Assembly (NCBI RefSeq): GCF_000716535.1
Contig: NZ_JNWV01000015.1
Location: forward strand, 1-64,000
Direction: 5' to 3'
DNA from: Streptomyces flaveolus
Lineage (GTDB): Bacteria > Actinomycetota > Actinomycetes > Streptomycetales > Streptomycetaceae
DNA: 64,000 nt
Within the stretch, counting starts at the first letter, position 1. Every line of letters begins with the position of its first letter. Shown one piece after another: positions 52,134-61,036 of this stretch. Under the pieces are notes generated by a model. The model saw nothing but the letters and a program-made list of their open reading frames with translations. It was not told where the DNA came from and did no database searches. The position numbers and the translations under genes were made by a program.

Positions 52134-53153
52134 TCATGAGGCCCGGCGCAGGGGCGCGACGGTGGCCGGCCCGATGGAGCCGGGGCCGAACTTGTCACGG
52201 ATGCGGTCCATGGCCTGCTCGGCGACCAGGCGGGACTCACGGGCGCCGTCGAGGCTGATCTGCTCGGCGACCTGGTCGGCGTCGATGAGGTCCTCGCCCT
52301 TCAGCACGATCCCCGTCAGGCGGGCGCGTTGCAGACCGGCGGCGTCCATCAGCTGGTAGGCGAGCGTGCGCAGGTCATCCTCGTGCGCGGAGGGCTCGGG
52401 CAGGCGGCGGGTCTTCTCCCACGCGCTACCGCCGGCGAAGCACAGGGTCAGGGTAAGCGCGCGGGCGGCCTGGCCGCGGTGGCGTAGTTGGAGGCCGAGC
52501 TGGACGACGAGGTCGAGGAGGGCCGTCCGGACGACGGCGCCGTCGAGGGTGTGGTGGGTGAAGCGGTGGCGTACGGCGGCGGAGGCCGGCAGGTCCTTCG
52601 GGACGAAGGGGCGGGGGTCGATGCCGCGGGCGCGGTCGGCGGCGAGCCGGCTGGCCTTCTTGCCCAGCAAGCGCTGCACGGTGGCCGGACAGACGGCGGC
52701 GAGCAGTCCGACCGAGTGGATGCCGTAGTCACGGAGCACGGCCGCCTGGCGAGGGCCGATCCCGTGCAGGGCCTCCACCGGCAGCGGAGCGAGCCAGCCG
52801 GCGACCTCGCCGGGCGCGACGGCGAGGACGCCGCCGGGATGGGTGATCTGGGCGGAGGCGGTGGCCGCGACCGTGATCGTGGGCCCGATACCGACCCGGA
52901 CGTCGACCCCGAGACGCGAGATGGTCCGTATACGCAGAACCTCTCCCAGGTGGGTCGCGTCGGTGCCGTGGTAACGCAGGGTGCCCTTCAACTCGACCAG
53001 GGCAGCGGACGGCGGCAGAGCCTGCACCACCGGCGACAGACCGGCCAGCAACTCCAGCACCTGCCGGTAGGTCTCCTCCCCCAGCCGGTCCAGGCAGCGC
53101 ACATGCATCACCGTCGCCCGCACAGTCTCGACCTGCTTCACGCCGTCGTTCAC
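52134..53153 (-). CDS. Y-family DNA polymerase/DinB-like protein
   Basis: The GTG at 53153 is preferred because GGAGGTGAGG lies just upstream; the frame is open to 53168. The 339-residue product lacks the usual N-terminal D-x-D metal motif, starting instead RATVMHVRCLDRLG. It keeps the palm-to-thumb order: VRVGIGPTITVAATASAQIT, LPVEALHGIGPRQAAVLRDY (helix-hairpin-helix), RARGIDPRPF, and a little-finger-like end. The absent catalytic acidic residues suggest an ImuB-like, non-catalytic role in damage tolerance. A degenerate paralogue lies at 50,525. Confidence 0.8.
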   Translation of the reverse strand: MNDGVKQVETVRATVMHVRCLDRLGEETYRQVLELLAGLSPVVQALPPSAALVELKGTLRYHGTDATHLGEVLRIRTISRLGVDVRVGIGPTITVAATASAQITHPGGVLAVAPGEVAGWLAPLPVEALHGIGPRQAAVLRDYGIHSVGLLAAVCPATVQRLLGKKASRLAADRARGIDPRPFVPKDLPASAAVRHRFTHHTLDGAVVRTALLDLVVQLGLQLRHRGQAARALTLTLCFAGGSAWEKTRRLPEPSAHEDDLRTLAYQLMDAAGLQRARLTGIVLKGEDLIDADQVAEQISLDGARESRLVAEQAMDRIRDKFGPGSIGPATVAPLRRAS

Positions 53154-53241
53154 GATCCTCACCTCCACACCCTCACGCTATCGAACGAAAATTCGAACAC
53201 GCGAGTGCGGAGAACGTGATCATGGACATAGAATCAAAAAT

Positions 53242-54012
53242 ATGTTCGATGACTTGCCGCCTGACCTAGAGCGGCTGCGCACCTTGCGGGTGTGGCACGC
53301 GATGTGGCTGGCACGCATCGACCGCAAGATCGCGCAGCTGGTGCAGCGGCAAGCCGAACAGGAACGCGGCCGGCGGGCGAAGCCGGCACCACCGGACTGG
53401 ATCGTCGAACTCGGTATCGGCATCGGCCGGCCGCCCGTGCAGGTCCACCGGGGCACCTGCTACATGGCGGGCAAACGGCACCGGCCCGTCGGCCCGGACG
53501 AGGCCCGCCAGCTGCTGGCCGACGGCACCAGCGCGTGCAGCCACTGCCGCCCCGACACCGCTCTCGGCATCGTCGGCTTAGCCGGCCTGCGGCCGCGGGA
53601 AGGCGGGACTCAGTCCTGTGACGGGACACGGGCAGCGATCTCCTTGGCCCAGCGGCCGGCCTCCGGCGCGTGGGCCCCGCCCTCGGCCGTGACGAGCCGC
53701 AGCCAGTTGAGCAGGTCGTGCGCCTCACGAAGCGTGAGCAGCGCCAGTCGCTCGCCCGTTGCCTCCATCGGCGCGAACTCGATCTCGTCCAGGTCCAGGT
53801 CCTCGTATCCGTCCACGACCGTGGCAACGCTTCGCACCTCACCCTGGTCACGGGCCCTGGCCCTGGCCTCGGGCAGGAAACAGCCCCGGCCGGCGTGGCC
53901 GCCGGCCGGGGCTGAACCCGTGGAACGTGTGGTCGTGAAAGGGTGGTCGCCTACGCGGCGGAAGGCTCTGCGGGGCTTCAGCCGAACGATCGTCCCCGCA
54001 GGCAATAGGTGA
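53242..54012 (+). CDS. DUF6233-type protein with probable readthrough tail
   Basis: ATG at 53242, without a clear ribosome site. Residues 1-~118 match the DUF6233 pattern: DLERLRTLRVWHAMWLARID, PPDWIVELGIGIGRPPVQVH, and a C-terminal CSHCRPDTALGI. Family members end about there. Here the frame stays open to 54012 and overlaps a better minus-strand gene and its terminator. A one-base indel near 53,590 would restore a TAG. I take only the first ~118 residues as real. Function unknown. Confidence 0.65.
   Translation: MFDDLPPDLERLRTLRVWHAMWLARIDRKIAQLVQRQAEQERGRRAKPAPPDWIVELGIGIGRPPVQVHRGTCYMAGKRHRPVGPDEARQLLADGTSACSHCRPDTALGIVGLAGLRPREGGTQSCDGTRAAISLAQRPASGAWAPPSAVTSRSQLSRSCASRSVSSASRSPVASIGANSISSRSRSSYPSTTVATLRTSPWSRALALASGRKQPRPAWPPAGAEPVERVVVKGWSPTRRKALRGFSRTIVPAGNR
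53610..53837 (-). CDS. Small conserved hypothetical protein, ~75 aa
   Basis: GTG start at 53837 (a GTG few codons later is possible). The sequence VVDGYEDLDLDEIEFAPMEA, TGERLALLTLREAHDLLNWL, RLVTAEGG and WAKEIAARVPSQD is a compact acidic helical protein of a kind seen repeatedly in Streptomyces. Longer upstream frame belongs to non-coding sequence. It converges on the DUF6233 gene. Function unknown. Confidence 0.6.
   Translation of the reverse strand: MRSVATVVDGYEDLDLDEIEFAPMEATGERLALLTLREAHDLLNWLRLVTAEGGAHAPEAGRWAKEIAARVPSQD
53882..53913. terminator. Perfect 14-bp hairpin
   Basis: AGCCCCGGCCGGCG, loop TGGC, then the exact complement. It lies between the start of the small minus-strand gene (53837) and the end of the Ku gene (54131). 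Ku is transcribed leftwards, so this probably terminates the Ku transcript. Confidence 0.75.
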
Positions 54013-54130
54013 GGCCCGGGGACACTGTCCCCTTCACCGCCACGGCCTGTACAACCACACCGGACCGCCGGGCATTCCCCGGCCGCCCGGGGGTCCGCGG
54101 CCGCACCGGGTCGGTGCACGGGTCCTGAAC

Positions 54131-55051
54131 CTAGGCGCTGCGAGGCCGGCGGCCGGCCGTCTTCTTCGTGGCCGACTTCTTCGACGCGGTCTTCTTGGCC
54201 GGCTGCTTCTTCGCGGTGGCCTTCTTCGGCTGCGGCAGCTCGTGCACCTCGGCCGGGCCGGCGTGGTCTCCGCGGGATGCCTTCGCCTTCGACACCGATT
54301 CCCGCAGCGCGGCCATCAGATCCAGCACGGCGGCCGGCTCCTCCGGCTCAGGCGCCTCCGGCAGCGGCCTGGACTCCCGTTTCGCCTCGATGAGCTGCGC
54401 GATGGCCTCGGTGTAGCGGTCCTGGAACTCGGGGCCTTCCAGCTCGTCCACCGTCATGGTGTCCATGAGCGCGAGTGCGCCCTCGATCTCCGCCTCGGAC
54501 ACCTCGGTCGGTGGCGGAAGCAGCTCGGTGGGGTCGCGGATCTCGTCGGGCCAGCGCATGGCGTGCAGGACCAGGACGTCGTCGCGCACCCGCAGCAGGC
54601 CGAGTCTTTCCCGGCCGGACCAGGCGTACTTGGCGACGGCCACCTTCGACGACCGCGACAGAGCCTGCACCAGGAGTTTGTACGGCTTGGCCGCGACCTG
54701 GCCGGCGGGCTGGAGGTAGTAGCCGTCGGCGATGCGGATCGGGTCAACCGATTCCAGGGGGACGAACGCGTCGATCTCGATCGCCTTCGCGGTCGGCAGA
54801 GGCAGATTGCTGAGCTCTTCGTCGGTGATCGGTATGACCTGCGTCTTGGTCAGCTCATATCCCTTGCCGATCTCGTCCTGGGAGACCTCGCGGTCCTCCA
54901 GCTCGCACACCTTGCGGTAGCGGACCCGGCCCTGGTCGGTCAGGTGGTACTGGTGGAAGTGGATGCTGTGGTCCTCGGTGGCGCCGACCACGTTGATCGG
55001 CACGGTGACCAGGCCGAAGGAGATCGCGCCGGACCAGATCGTTCGGGGCAT
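54131..55051 (-). CDS. ku: Ku protein (NHEJ)
   Basis: ATG at 55051 preceded by GAGAGGTGG; 306 residues. It starts MPRTIWSGAISFGLVTVPIN and continues with HQYHLTDQGRVRYRKVCELE, a GYELTKTQVIPITDEEL segment and DPIRIADGYYLQP. It then has HAMRWPDEIRDP and a helical dimer region. All these are signatures of bacterial Ku, which binds DNA ends and recruits LigD. The last ~35 residues are a lysine-rich tail (KKATAKKQPAKKTASKK), as in actinobacterial Ku, which aids DNA binding. No ligD lies in the window. On a linear replicon Ku may assist end repair or circularisation. Confidence 0.96.
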   Translation of the reverse strand: MPRTIWSGAISFGLVTVPINVVGATEDHSIHFHQYHLTDQGRVRYRKVCELEDREVSQDEIGKGYELTKTQVIPITDEELSNLPLPTAKAIEIDAFVPLESVDPIRIADGYYLQPAGQVAAKPYKLLVQALSRSSKVAVAKYAWSGRERLGLLRVRDDVLVLHAMRWPDEIRDPTELLPPPTEVSEAEIEGALALMDTMTVDELEGPEFQDRYTEAIAQLIEAKRESRPLPEAPEPEEPAAVLDLMAALRESVSKAKASRGDHAGPAEVHELPQPKKATAKKQPAKKTASKKSATKKTAGRRPRSA

Positions 55052-55100
55052 GGCCCACCTCTCGTACTCGCCCCGAGCTCCTCCAGCGTAGGAACGCCGT

Positions 55101-55343
55101 CGGCGGCCCGCATCCGTCCCCAGCACCGCGCCCGGCCCGCGTGGCGTACGCAGCCGGCCCGTGACCAGGCCACCCGTTCGGCTCCGTGTGCGCGGGCCGG
55201 CAAGAGGGCACTCCGCTGTGTGCGTTGTGAATGCCCACTGGGCGGTGGTGTCGCGGCCGGTCCCCGAGTCCGGTCGCGACATCCTCCCCGGGCGCCGGCC
55301 CCGCCACGCCTGCGCGCGCCCGCACAGGGAGGGACGGCTACCG
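55101..55343 (+). repeat. Ku-upstream repeat, copy 2
   Basis: Copy of 44,041-44,267 in the same orientation, lying 50 bases upstream of the Ku start. Because it sits in Ku's promoter region it is likely the original location. The rest of 55,052-55,430 shows no gene. Confidence 0.75.
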
Positions 55344-55430
55344 CCCCCGGCTGAATCAGCCATGCGCATCACGGAAGGTGGGCCGCCCCCGCGCGAGGCG
55401 ACCCACCCCGGCGTCTACCGCCGCGCGAGG

Positions 55431-56018
55431 TCAGTCGCGGTGTCCGTCTCGGTGGTCACCGCCGTGACGCCAGCCGTCGCCCCGGTGGCCGCCGCCGTGA
55501 CGCCAGCCGTCACCGCGGTGGTCGCCGCCGTGGTGCCGGTCGTCGCCGCGGTGGTCGCGGTCGTAGCCCCAGGAGACCTCGTCGACGAACCGGTCGCGGT
55601 CGTTGCGCAGGGTCGCGGTGTCGGAGTGGTTGTCCCACACGTACGCCCGCCGGTCCTGGTACAGGTCCGTCCGGTTGTCGCGGCCGATGCCGGTGTGGAC
55701 GCGGACGGTTGTGCGGCTGTTCAGCCGGTAGTGGTCGAAGGTGTAGGTGTGGCCGTCCTCGTCGGAGAGGGTCCAGCCGTCCAGGTTCACGGCCCGCCGC
55801 GAGTCGTTGGTGATCTCCACCCACTCGGCGTTCAGGCTGCGGTTGGAGCGGTCGTCGCGGCCCGGGGAGTCGTACTGCACGTCGCTGATGTACACCGCCG
55901 GGCGGTACTGACGGCCGTGGTGGTCGGCGGCCGACGCCGGCAGCGCCACCGCCCCCACCACCGCAGCAGCCACACCGGCGACGGCGGTCACACGACGGAC
56001 GGAAGAAGAAACGGACAC
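55431..56018 (-). CDS. Secreted lamin-tail-domain protein with HGD repeats
   Basis: ATG at 56018 with AAGGGGG upstream; 195 residues. A signal peptide (SSSVRRVTAVAGVAAAVVGA, then VALPASA) precedes a lamin-tail domain (~45-135): VYISDVQYDSPGRDD, NAEWVEITNDSRRAVNLDGW, TLSDEDGHTYTFDH and RAYVWDNHSDTATLRN. The last ~55 residues repeat HRGDGWRHGGDHRGDxRHHG-like units rich in His, Gly, Asp and Arg, mirrored by direct repeats in the DNA at ~55,435-55,560. This tail might bind metal. The role is unknown; the domain occurs in many exported Streptomyces proteins. Confidence 0.88.
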   Translation of the reverse strand: MSVSSSVRRVTAVAGVAAAVVGAVALPASAADHHGRQYRPAVYISDVQYDSPGRDDRSNRSLNAEWVEITNDSRRAVNLDGWTLSDEDGHTYTFDHYRLNSRTTVRVHTGIGRDNRTDLYQDRRAYVWDNHSDTATLRNDRDRFVDEVSWGYDRDHRGDDRHHGGDHRGDGWRHGGGHRGDGWRHGGDHRDGHRD

Positions 56019-56542
56019 GAAGGTCCCCCTTCAAGGTGCGCACACCCAGCCCAACCCGCAGACATTGAAGCCGCGGTTCAGCCAGGTGCGTTGTGCTGGT
56101 GTGCGCAGCCGGTCGGCCGCGCACCCACACCTTCCGGCCCGCACCTCGAACCGCGAGGGATTGACGAAGCCTGTTACAGATTGAGCAGATTTCTGTGACG
56201 CTCGCCTGTAATGACCATTGATCGGCTGAATTGGGCAGAGCGGTGAGCTCTCGGATGCCGGGCCCTTGGAACTACCGGCTTCAAGCGACGCATCGCCGGG
56301 CTGCGCCACCCCACTATGACGAGCGCACTCACCCGAAAGTGAGTAACAACCCGGCCCACCAACCCGGACGGGCGGACCCGCCGCGGGATGCGCCGACGAC
56401 TCGTCACAAGAGAAGAACGGACTAGAACCGATGCGGGCTGTACCGCTCACGCGCTCCACGCCGCGGCCTTCCCACCCGCACCCCAGCCTCTCCTCCGGCG
56501 GCATCGCTCCCTTCGGCAGGCCTGGACGAGCTGCCCACCGGG
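56019..56542. other. Gap without a recognisable gene
   Basis: 524 bases. The stretch 56,160-56,240 is AT-rich for this DNA and may hold the promoter of the lamin-tail gene. Nothing else recognised. Confidence 0.4.
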
Positions 56543-56812
56543 TCAGGGGCTGTCGCCGGACCAGTCGAAACGGCTTCGGTCGCCCGGGCGGAGGTCGTAC
56601 AGCGCCCGGCCGCCCGGCCCGAACTGCCCGAGGTTCAGCAGGGAAACACTGGTACCGATCTCATCCTGCGTCCAGCCGGTAATGTCCAGCAGCAACCCGT
56701 CCAGCGGACCGCCGACCAGTTCGACGTAGCTCCGGCCCGCCAGCGGTCCCGGGTGGTCGGGGTCGGCGCCGTAGACCCGGCCGCGCAGCAGTTGCTCGTC
56801 GTCGCTATTCAT
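56543..56812 (-). CDS. Hypothetical protein, 89 aa
   Basis: ATG at 56812 with GGAAGG 9 bases upstream. The product reads MNSDDEQLLRGRVYGADPDH, YVELVGGPLDGLLLDITGWT and ends YDLRPGDRSRFDWSGDSP. The VELVGGPLDG segment is seen in many short Streptomyces proteins of unknown function. It lies on the same strand as the relaxase remnant. Confidence 0.6.
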   Translation of the reverse strand: MNSDDEQLLRGRVYGADPDHPGPLAGRSYVELVGGPLDGLLLDITGWTQDEIGTSVSLLNLGQFGPGGRALYDLRPGDRSRFDWSGDSP

Positions 56813-56970
56813 ACCGTCCAGCCTTCCAACCGCCACTGACAATGCTGCTGCTGGCAGCGACGGGCCCGAGGGGATCCACTGAGGGATCTGCCCAGCGCGG
56901 CGGAACAGAGCAGTCCGGGGGCGCGGAGGTTGCGGTGCGTCGTCCGCAGCAGGTCGAGTGCATCGCATCG

Positions 56971-57318
56971 TCACCACAGCCACGCGGTGGAGTGCCGCAC
57001 CCGGGACAGAGCACGCGCGTCGCGGCGCGCGGCCGCGTTGCCGATCCGGTTCTGCTGGGACCGGGGCCGGCGCGACTGCCCGGCGGCAAGGTGGCGACGT
57101 CCGGCGTCCTGGAGTCGCTTCCGCTGCTTGCGCAGCTCCGCCTTCTTCGCCGCCTTCGACTTCGGTTTCCGGGGCCGTTTCCAGGTCGGCTGCCACCCCA
57201 CGGGCTCGTCGACTTCGGGCTCTTGGTCCTCGTCGAGCGCGGCGGCCATCTTCTCTCGGGCGGCGTGGGCGCGGGCGAGGGCTTCGTCAAGGCTGGGTTG
57301 TTCTTCCGGGGTACTCAC
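56971..57318 (-). CDS. Hypothetical basic protein downstream of relaxase, 115 aa
   Basis: GTG at 57318 with AAGGAG 5 bases upstream; it begins inside the last 32 bases of the relaxase gene, so the two are coupled. The N-terminus is acidic (MSTPEEQPSLDEALARAHAA). The middle is strongly basic (TWKRPRKPKSKAAKKAELRK QRKR), and the C-terminus is Arg-rich. A basic, possibly DNA-binding accessory protein for transfer is plausible from position and charge but not shown by any domain. Confidence 0.6.
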   Translation of the reverse strand: MSTPEEQPSLDEALARAHAAREKMAAALDEDQEPEVDEPVGWQPTWKRPRKPKSKAAKKAELRKQRKRLQDAGRRHLAAGQSRRPRSQQNRIGNAAARRDARALSRVRHSTAWLW

Positions 57319-59134
57319 GCGACTCCTTCTGTGGTGTGTGCTGGGTGCCGGGCTGCTGGGCGTGCGGCGGCGGGACCGCCATCGGGGCAGGCTGCGGACG
57401 CAGGCCGTAGGCGGCTTCGCATGCCCGCCGGCTGTTCTGGAGCGTGGCGGCCACCTGCGCGGCGGCGACTTCAAGGGTTTGGCGGGTCTGCTCCACCGCG
57501 TCGACGTCGACTCCGGTCTCCGGCTCTAGGAGGCGGCCATCCTTCCGGCCGTCACGGAACGGCCACGGGTGCGACCTCGAGGCGGCGGGCACCGCGACGG
57601 CGTGCGGACGGGGACGGGAGCCCAAGCGCTCCGCTCGCCACGCGGCGCGGACCCGGGCGGCCAGGGCGCCGGCGGCCATGCGGGCCCGCTCGTACTGGGG
57701 TGCCGTGCGGCTGCGGGTCAGCGGGCGCAGCACGGCCTGGTCCTCGGTGTCGCTCGGGTACAGGGCGCGCAGGTCGGCGGTCATCCTCCGGCCACGTCCG
57801 ACGGGGCGGGTGTAGTCGTCGACGGCCGCTTGCACGATCTGTTCGTCCAGGCCTGGCTGGTGAGGATGGCCGCGCAGGGCGTAGGCGAGGTGGCGGCGGG
57901 CTTCGGCGAGCAGGTGGTGGCGTGCGAACGCGCCGCGCATCACATAGACCACGGCGACGGTGTCCACGGCGGCCAGGGCGATGTCGACCACCGGCCGCAC
58001 GCGCGCCCACACCGCCGCGGCCGCCGCTCGCGCCCGCGCCGCAAGCCGGTAGACGGTGCAGGCGCCGAACGCCCGGATCGCTGAGGTGCGCCATCGCGTC
58101 CGCAGCTCGGTCAGCGACAGCAGCTCGGTGCGCTTGGGCGGGCGGGTCTGGTCGGCGGCCTGACAGGCCAGCGCGTAGGCGGCCCGCTCCCCCGGCGCAT
58201 GCCCGTGCTTCTCCTCATACTTGGCCGTCAGGACGGGCAGCGCGTCCTCGATCTGCTGACGGCGGGTCGACTGCCAGCCGATAAGCCGCTGGTCGATACC
58301 CGCGATCTCCATGACCGGCCGGCGGCGGGGCGTCACCTCGCGCGGCTCCCACGCCCACCCGAGCCGGGCCGTCACCTCCTCCATGAAGTACAGGGTGTAG
58401 AGGGTGTCGGCGGCGACTATGTGGGTCATCAGCGAGTTCGCCGACAGGTTGCCCCACCTCCCGTCGTGCGGCCGCCGGGCGCGGATCGACACGACCGCGT
58501 GAGTGTGAAGCAGCGGCCTCGATTCCGTGGCTCTGGACTCGTAGTGCCTAAAGACCGCGATGACCAGCCCGTCCTTGACCCGGGCGCGCTCCTTGCCGCC
58601 GGCCTTCCAGCGGATCTCCGCGACCGACTCCTCCGTCCACGCCAGGGTCTTGTCGCGGGCGATGACGTCGCACAGCTCCAGCACCCGGCGGTGCCGGTCG
58701 TCCATCAGTGCCCATGCGACGTGTGCCGTCGGCGGGGGCCGGAACGTCAGGTCGAAGGCCAGCCAGGGGGTGCGCTCCTTGGCCTTGTCGGTCTTCGGTG
58801 AGCGGTTGTGCTCGATGGGCCTGCCCAGCACGGTCGCCCGCCTCGCCTGCGCCGGAGTCTTGCCCTGCGCCAGGAGCTCGCGCTCGATCCGGTCGGCGTC
58901 CGGGTGCCGGCCCTCCCCCAGGAGCAGCTCGGCCTGCCGCTCGGTCACCACGTCCCCAGCCGCCAGGCCGAGCGCGGCCAGGCCCCGGCCCTTCCACACA
59001 CCGGGCGGGACACCGGCTTCGTCCTAGGCGACGCGCAGCGGCGTGCCCGCCCGGCGGTGGCCGTCGCCGACCATCACACCACGGAAGAGATAGCGCCACC
59101 CGTTCCCCGGGCGGACTGGCGACATACTGATCAT
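57287..59134 (-). pseudogene. MobF/TrwC-type relaxase gene with in-frame TAG
   Basis: The frame runs from the ATG at 59134 (or 59125) to 57287 with one interruption, a TAG at 59024-59026. Before it: MSPVRPGNGWRYLFRGVMVG, the relaxase N-terminus carrying the only nearby Tyr. After it, in the same frame: DEAGVPPGVWKGRGLAALGL, EGRHPDADRIERELL, WLAFDLTFRPPPTAHVAWAL, and the metal-binding LLHTHAVVSIRARRP. Relatives have a coding residue where the TAG stands (CAG to TAG would suffice). Starting at the GTG at 58999 gives 570 residues but loses the candidate catalytic tyrosine. So relaxase activity is probably lost. The C-terminal ~300 residues are helical and unassigned. Confidence 0.8.
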
Positions 59135-59186
59135 CGGCCCATGAAACCCCAGCGCTGACCTGCGCAAAAGCGCGATCCGGGGTCCT

Positions 59187-59256
59187 TCCCGCTGGGCGGG
59201 AGGGCATCACCAAGTCTTTACCGGAGCGCCCGCCAGGCGGGCTGCCGCGGCAGCCC
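59187..59256. other. Candidate origin of transfer: three inverted repeats
   Basis: Just upstream of the relaxase start are TCCCGC-TGG-GCGGGA (59187-59201), GCCCGCC-A-GGCGGGC (59228-59242) and an 18-bp palindrome centred on GCTGCCGCGGCAGC (59239-59256). Clustered inverted repeats next to a relaxase gene are typical of oriT regions. The nick site cannot be identified by eye. Confidence 0.45.
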
Positions 59257-59962
59257 GAGACGGTAAGCCTCCGGCGTGTGGGCCCGCCCGTGGAGATCAC
59301 ACGAGACGAGAATCGCCTGCACCTGTTGCTGCACGACCACCCGGGAGTTGGTACCTGGGCATCAGCGCCCAGCCGGCGCCTTTCCCTCGACGAGAGAACG
59401 TCAAGGTCCGTTGGCGGGCCTCTCTATCGCGAGCGGTGGAAGGAGACTCTGCCGCTACAGGTCGGCAGCGACGCCCGAAGATGTCGTGCGAATGCTGCGC
59501 TGAGGCATGCGCGGCGGGGCCGGCTGTCTCCTCGTAGGGAGGGATCGCATCGTCGGGCTGCCCTTCGACGGCATGCCGCCCCGCTGCCTTGTTCACCTTC
59601 TTCGCCGCCTCTTTCAGGGACGTGAGGGTGTTCTTCGGGCGCTTGATCTTCTTCGTCGCGAGAGATCGGCCTTGCAATCACTGGACTTCGCTACGTCGCT
59701 GGCGCCTTCCGGCGCCGCCAGGAGCTCCCGGACCCGACGGCTGACGTCGGCGACGCGTCGGTCCCAATGGCGGCGTGGAGCCTCGGTTGGTGGATAGGGT
59801 GTGGTTCCTGCCGGTTGCGACGACCCGGCTGCTGCATACCCGTGGTACCCGGTTGTCACGGTAGTGCGTTGAGGGTGTGGGGCGCCCACGTCGCTTTTGA
59901 CCTTGCATGATCAGCAATCCGTGTCTCTGTCTGCCGGCCGGGCGGCTTCAAAGGACTCTGGC
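59257..59962. other. Region without a firm gene
   Basis: Both strands carry short frames. On the minus strand RRVADVSRRVRELLAAPEGA (about 59,690-59,770) and KIKRPKNTLTSLKEAAKKVN (about 59,590-59,660) have protein character but lie in different frames. A frameshifted small gene is possible. I cannot support a specific call. Confidence 0.35.
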
Positions 59963-60811
59963 ATGGCCCACTCTCCTCGCCGTTCCGCCGCCGCGATCCG
60001 TCGAGCCTTCTCCGGTGAACACAGGCAGGCAGCCGCACGGGCAGCCCCCCGCGGCTGCGGCCACCTGGGCTTCGACAGTCACGACCCGGGCCAGCTACGG
60101 CTCCGAGCGCTGCTCGCCCTCGGCATCTTCAACGCAGGCCCTTTGCAGCAGTGGCCAGGCACATGGGCCATGGCCTCACTGACCCACTACGACCTGACCC
60201 TCTCCCCCAGGCACGATGACCTGGTCCTGATCACGCCCACGCCGTCCAACGTGCTCAAGTACCTGGTACCTCGAGGCAAGCCGGTAGGCCTGCCCGGCCT
60301 GCGCCTGCACGAAGCAAGGGACGACGCCTTCGTCCTCCGGCATCTGATCACCGGCGCACGCATGACGGTCACCGATCGCCCCCCGGTCTCTCCCTTCAAA
60401 GGCGGCTTCGAGCAGGGCCGCCGGGTATGGACCGTGCACCACGGCCTGACCAGCCAGGAGCACGAGGCCTTGGCCGACGTGCCGCCCATGACGGATGACG
60501 CGCTGTCACTCCTGGCGGGTCTGATGTCGCGGATCGGGCTGTGCGATCCCGAACGGCGGTGGGCCCTGGGCAACTGGTTCGCGGACCCTCTGGATCGCAC
60601 GCTTGCGTGGAGCCGCGTGGGGAGGCGCCTGTGGGGTCACGGGGACCGGTGGGAACTGACGTGGAACTGCTTCCCCTTCCACGGTGACGTCGCCATGGCG
60701 CTGACCGATCCGCAGGCCGGGATTGCCGGCGCCCAAGCCGTGCAGGATCGCCGGGGCTGGGATGTCCGACTCGGCAACGCCGTACTGGCACTTCGGGCTG
60801 AACGAGATTGA
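59963..60811 (+). CDS. Hypothetical protein, 282 aa
   Basis: ATG at 59963 with AAAGGA about 8 bases upstream; the frame is open further back but without conserved-looking sequence. The protein begins MAHSPRRSAAAIRRAFSGEH and is soluble with Trp- and His-rich segments: RALLALGIFNAGPLQQWPGT, WTVHHGLTSQEHEALADVPP, LSRIGLCDPERRW-like and WELTWNCFPFHGD. No recognised domain. Its place directly before parS-parAB suggests a replicon function, but this is position only. Confidence 0.65.
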   Translation: MAHSPRRSAAAIRRAFSGEHRQAAARAAPRGCGHLGFDSHDPGQLRLRALLALGIFNAGPLQQWPGTWAMASLTHYDLTLSPRHDDLVLITPTPSNVLKYLVPRGKPVGLPGLRLHEARDDAFVLRHLITGARMTVTDRPPVSPFKGGFEQGRRVWTVHHGLTSQEHEALADVPPMTDDALSLLAGLMSRIGLCDPERRWALGNWFADPLDRTLAWSRVGRRLWGHGDRWELTWNCFPFHGDVAMALTDPQAGIAGAQAVQDRRGWDVRLGNAVLALRAERD

Positions 60812-60979
60812 CCACCAGCGCTACACCTCCAACCGCGATGCACTTCGCCTGCAGGAAGAAGCCCACACCAGGCACCGAGACGCTGATTCGCGGTGCTGAC
60901 TCGCCGCTCGACGACGCACATCGTGCGCCACATCAGGCTGCTGACGGTTCAAGGCGTGGGGCTGGCCGACGGCCTGCTT

Positions 60980-60995
60980 GTTGTCCGCGGACAAC
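60980..60995. promoter_or_regulatory. parS-like palindrome 1
   Basis: GTTGTCCGCGGACAAC, perfect 16-bp palindrome, 121 bases before parA. Confidence 0.8.
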
Positions 60996-61036
60996 GTCGT
61001 TGGGCCGACGGCTGTGGCGAGGTGAGGAGCTGACCC

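Noticed and set aside
59278..59625. 115-codon + frame before the plasmid gene at 59963
   Set aside because: Translation becomes Arg/Ser/Pro-rich after ~70 codons and shows no motif; not enough support to call a gene.
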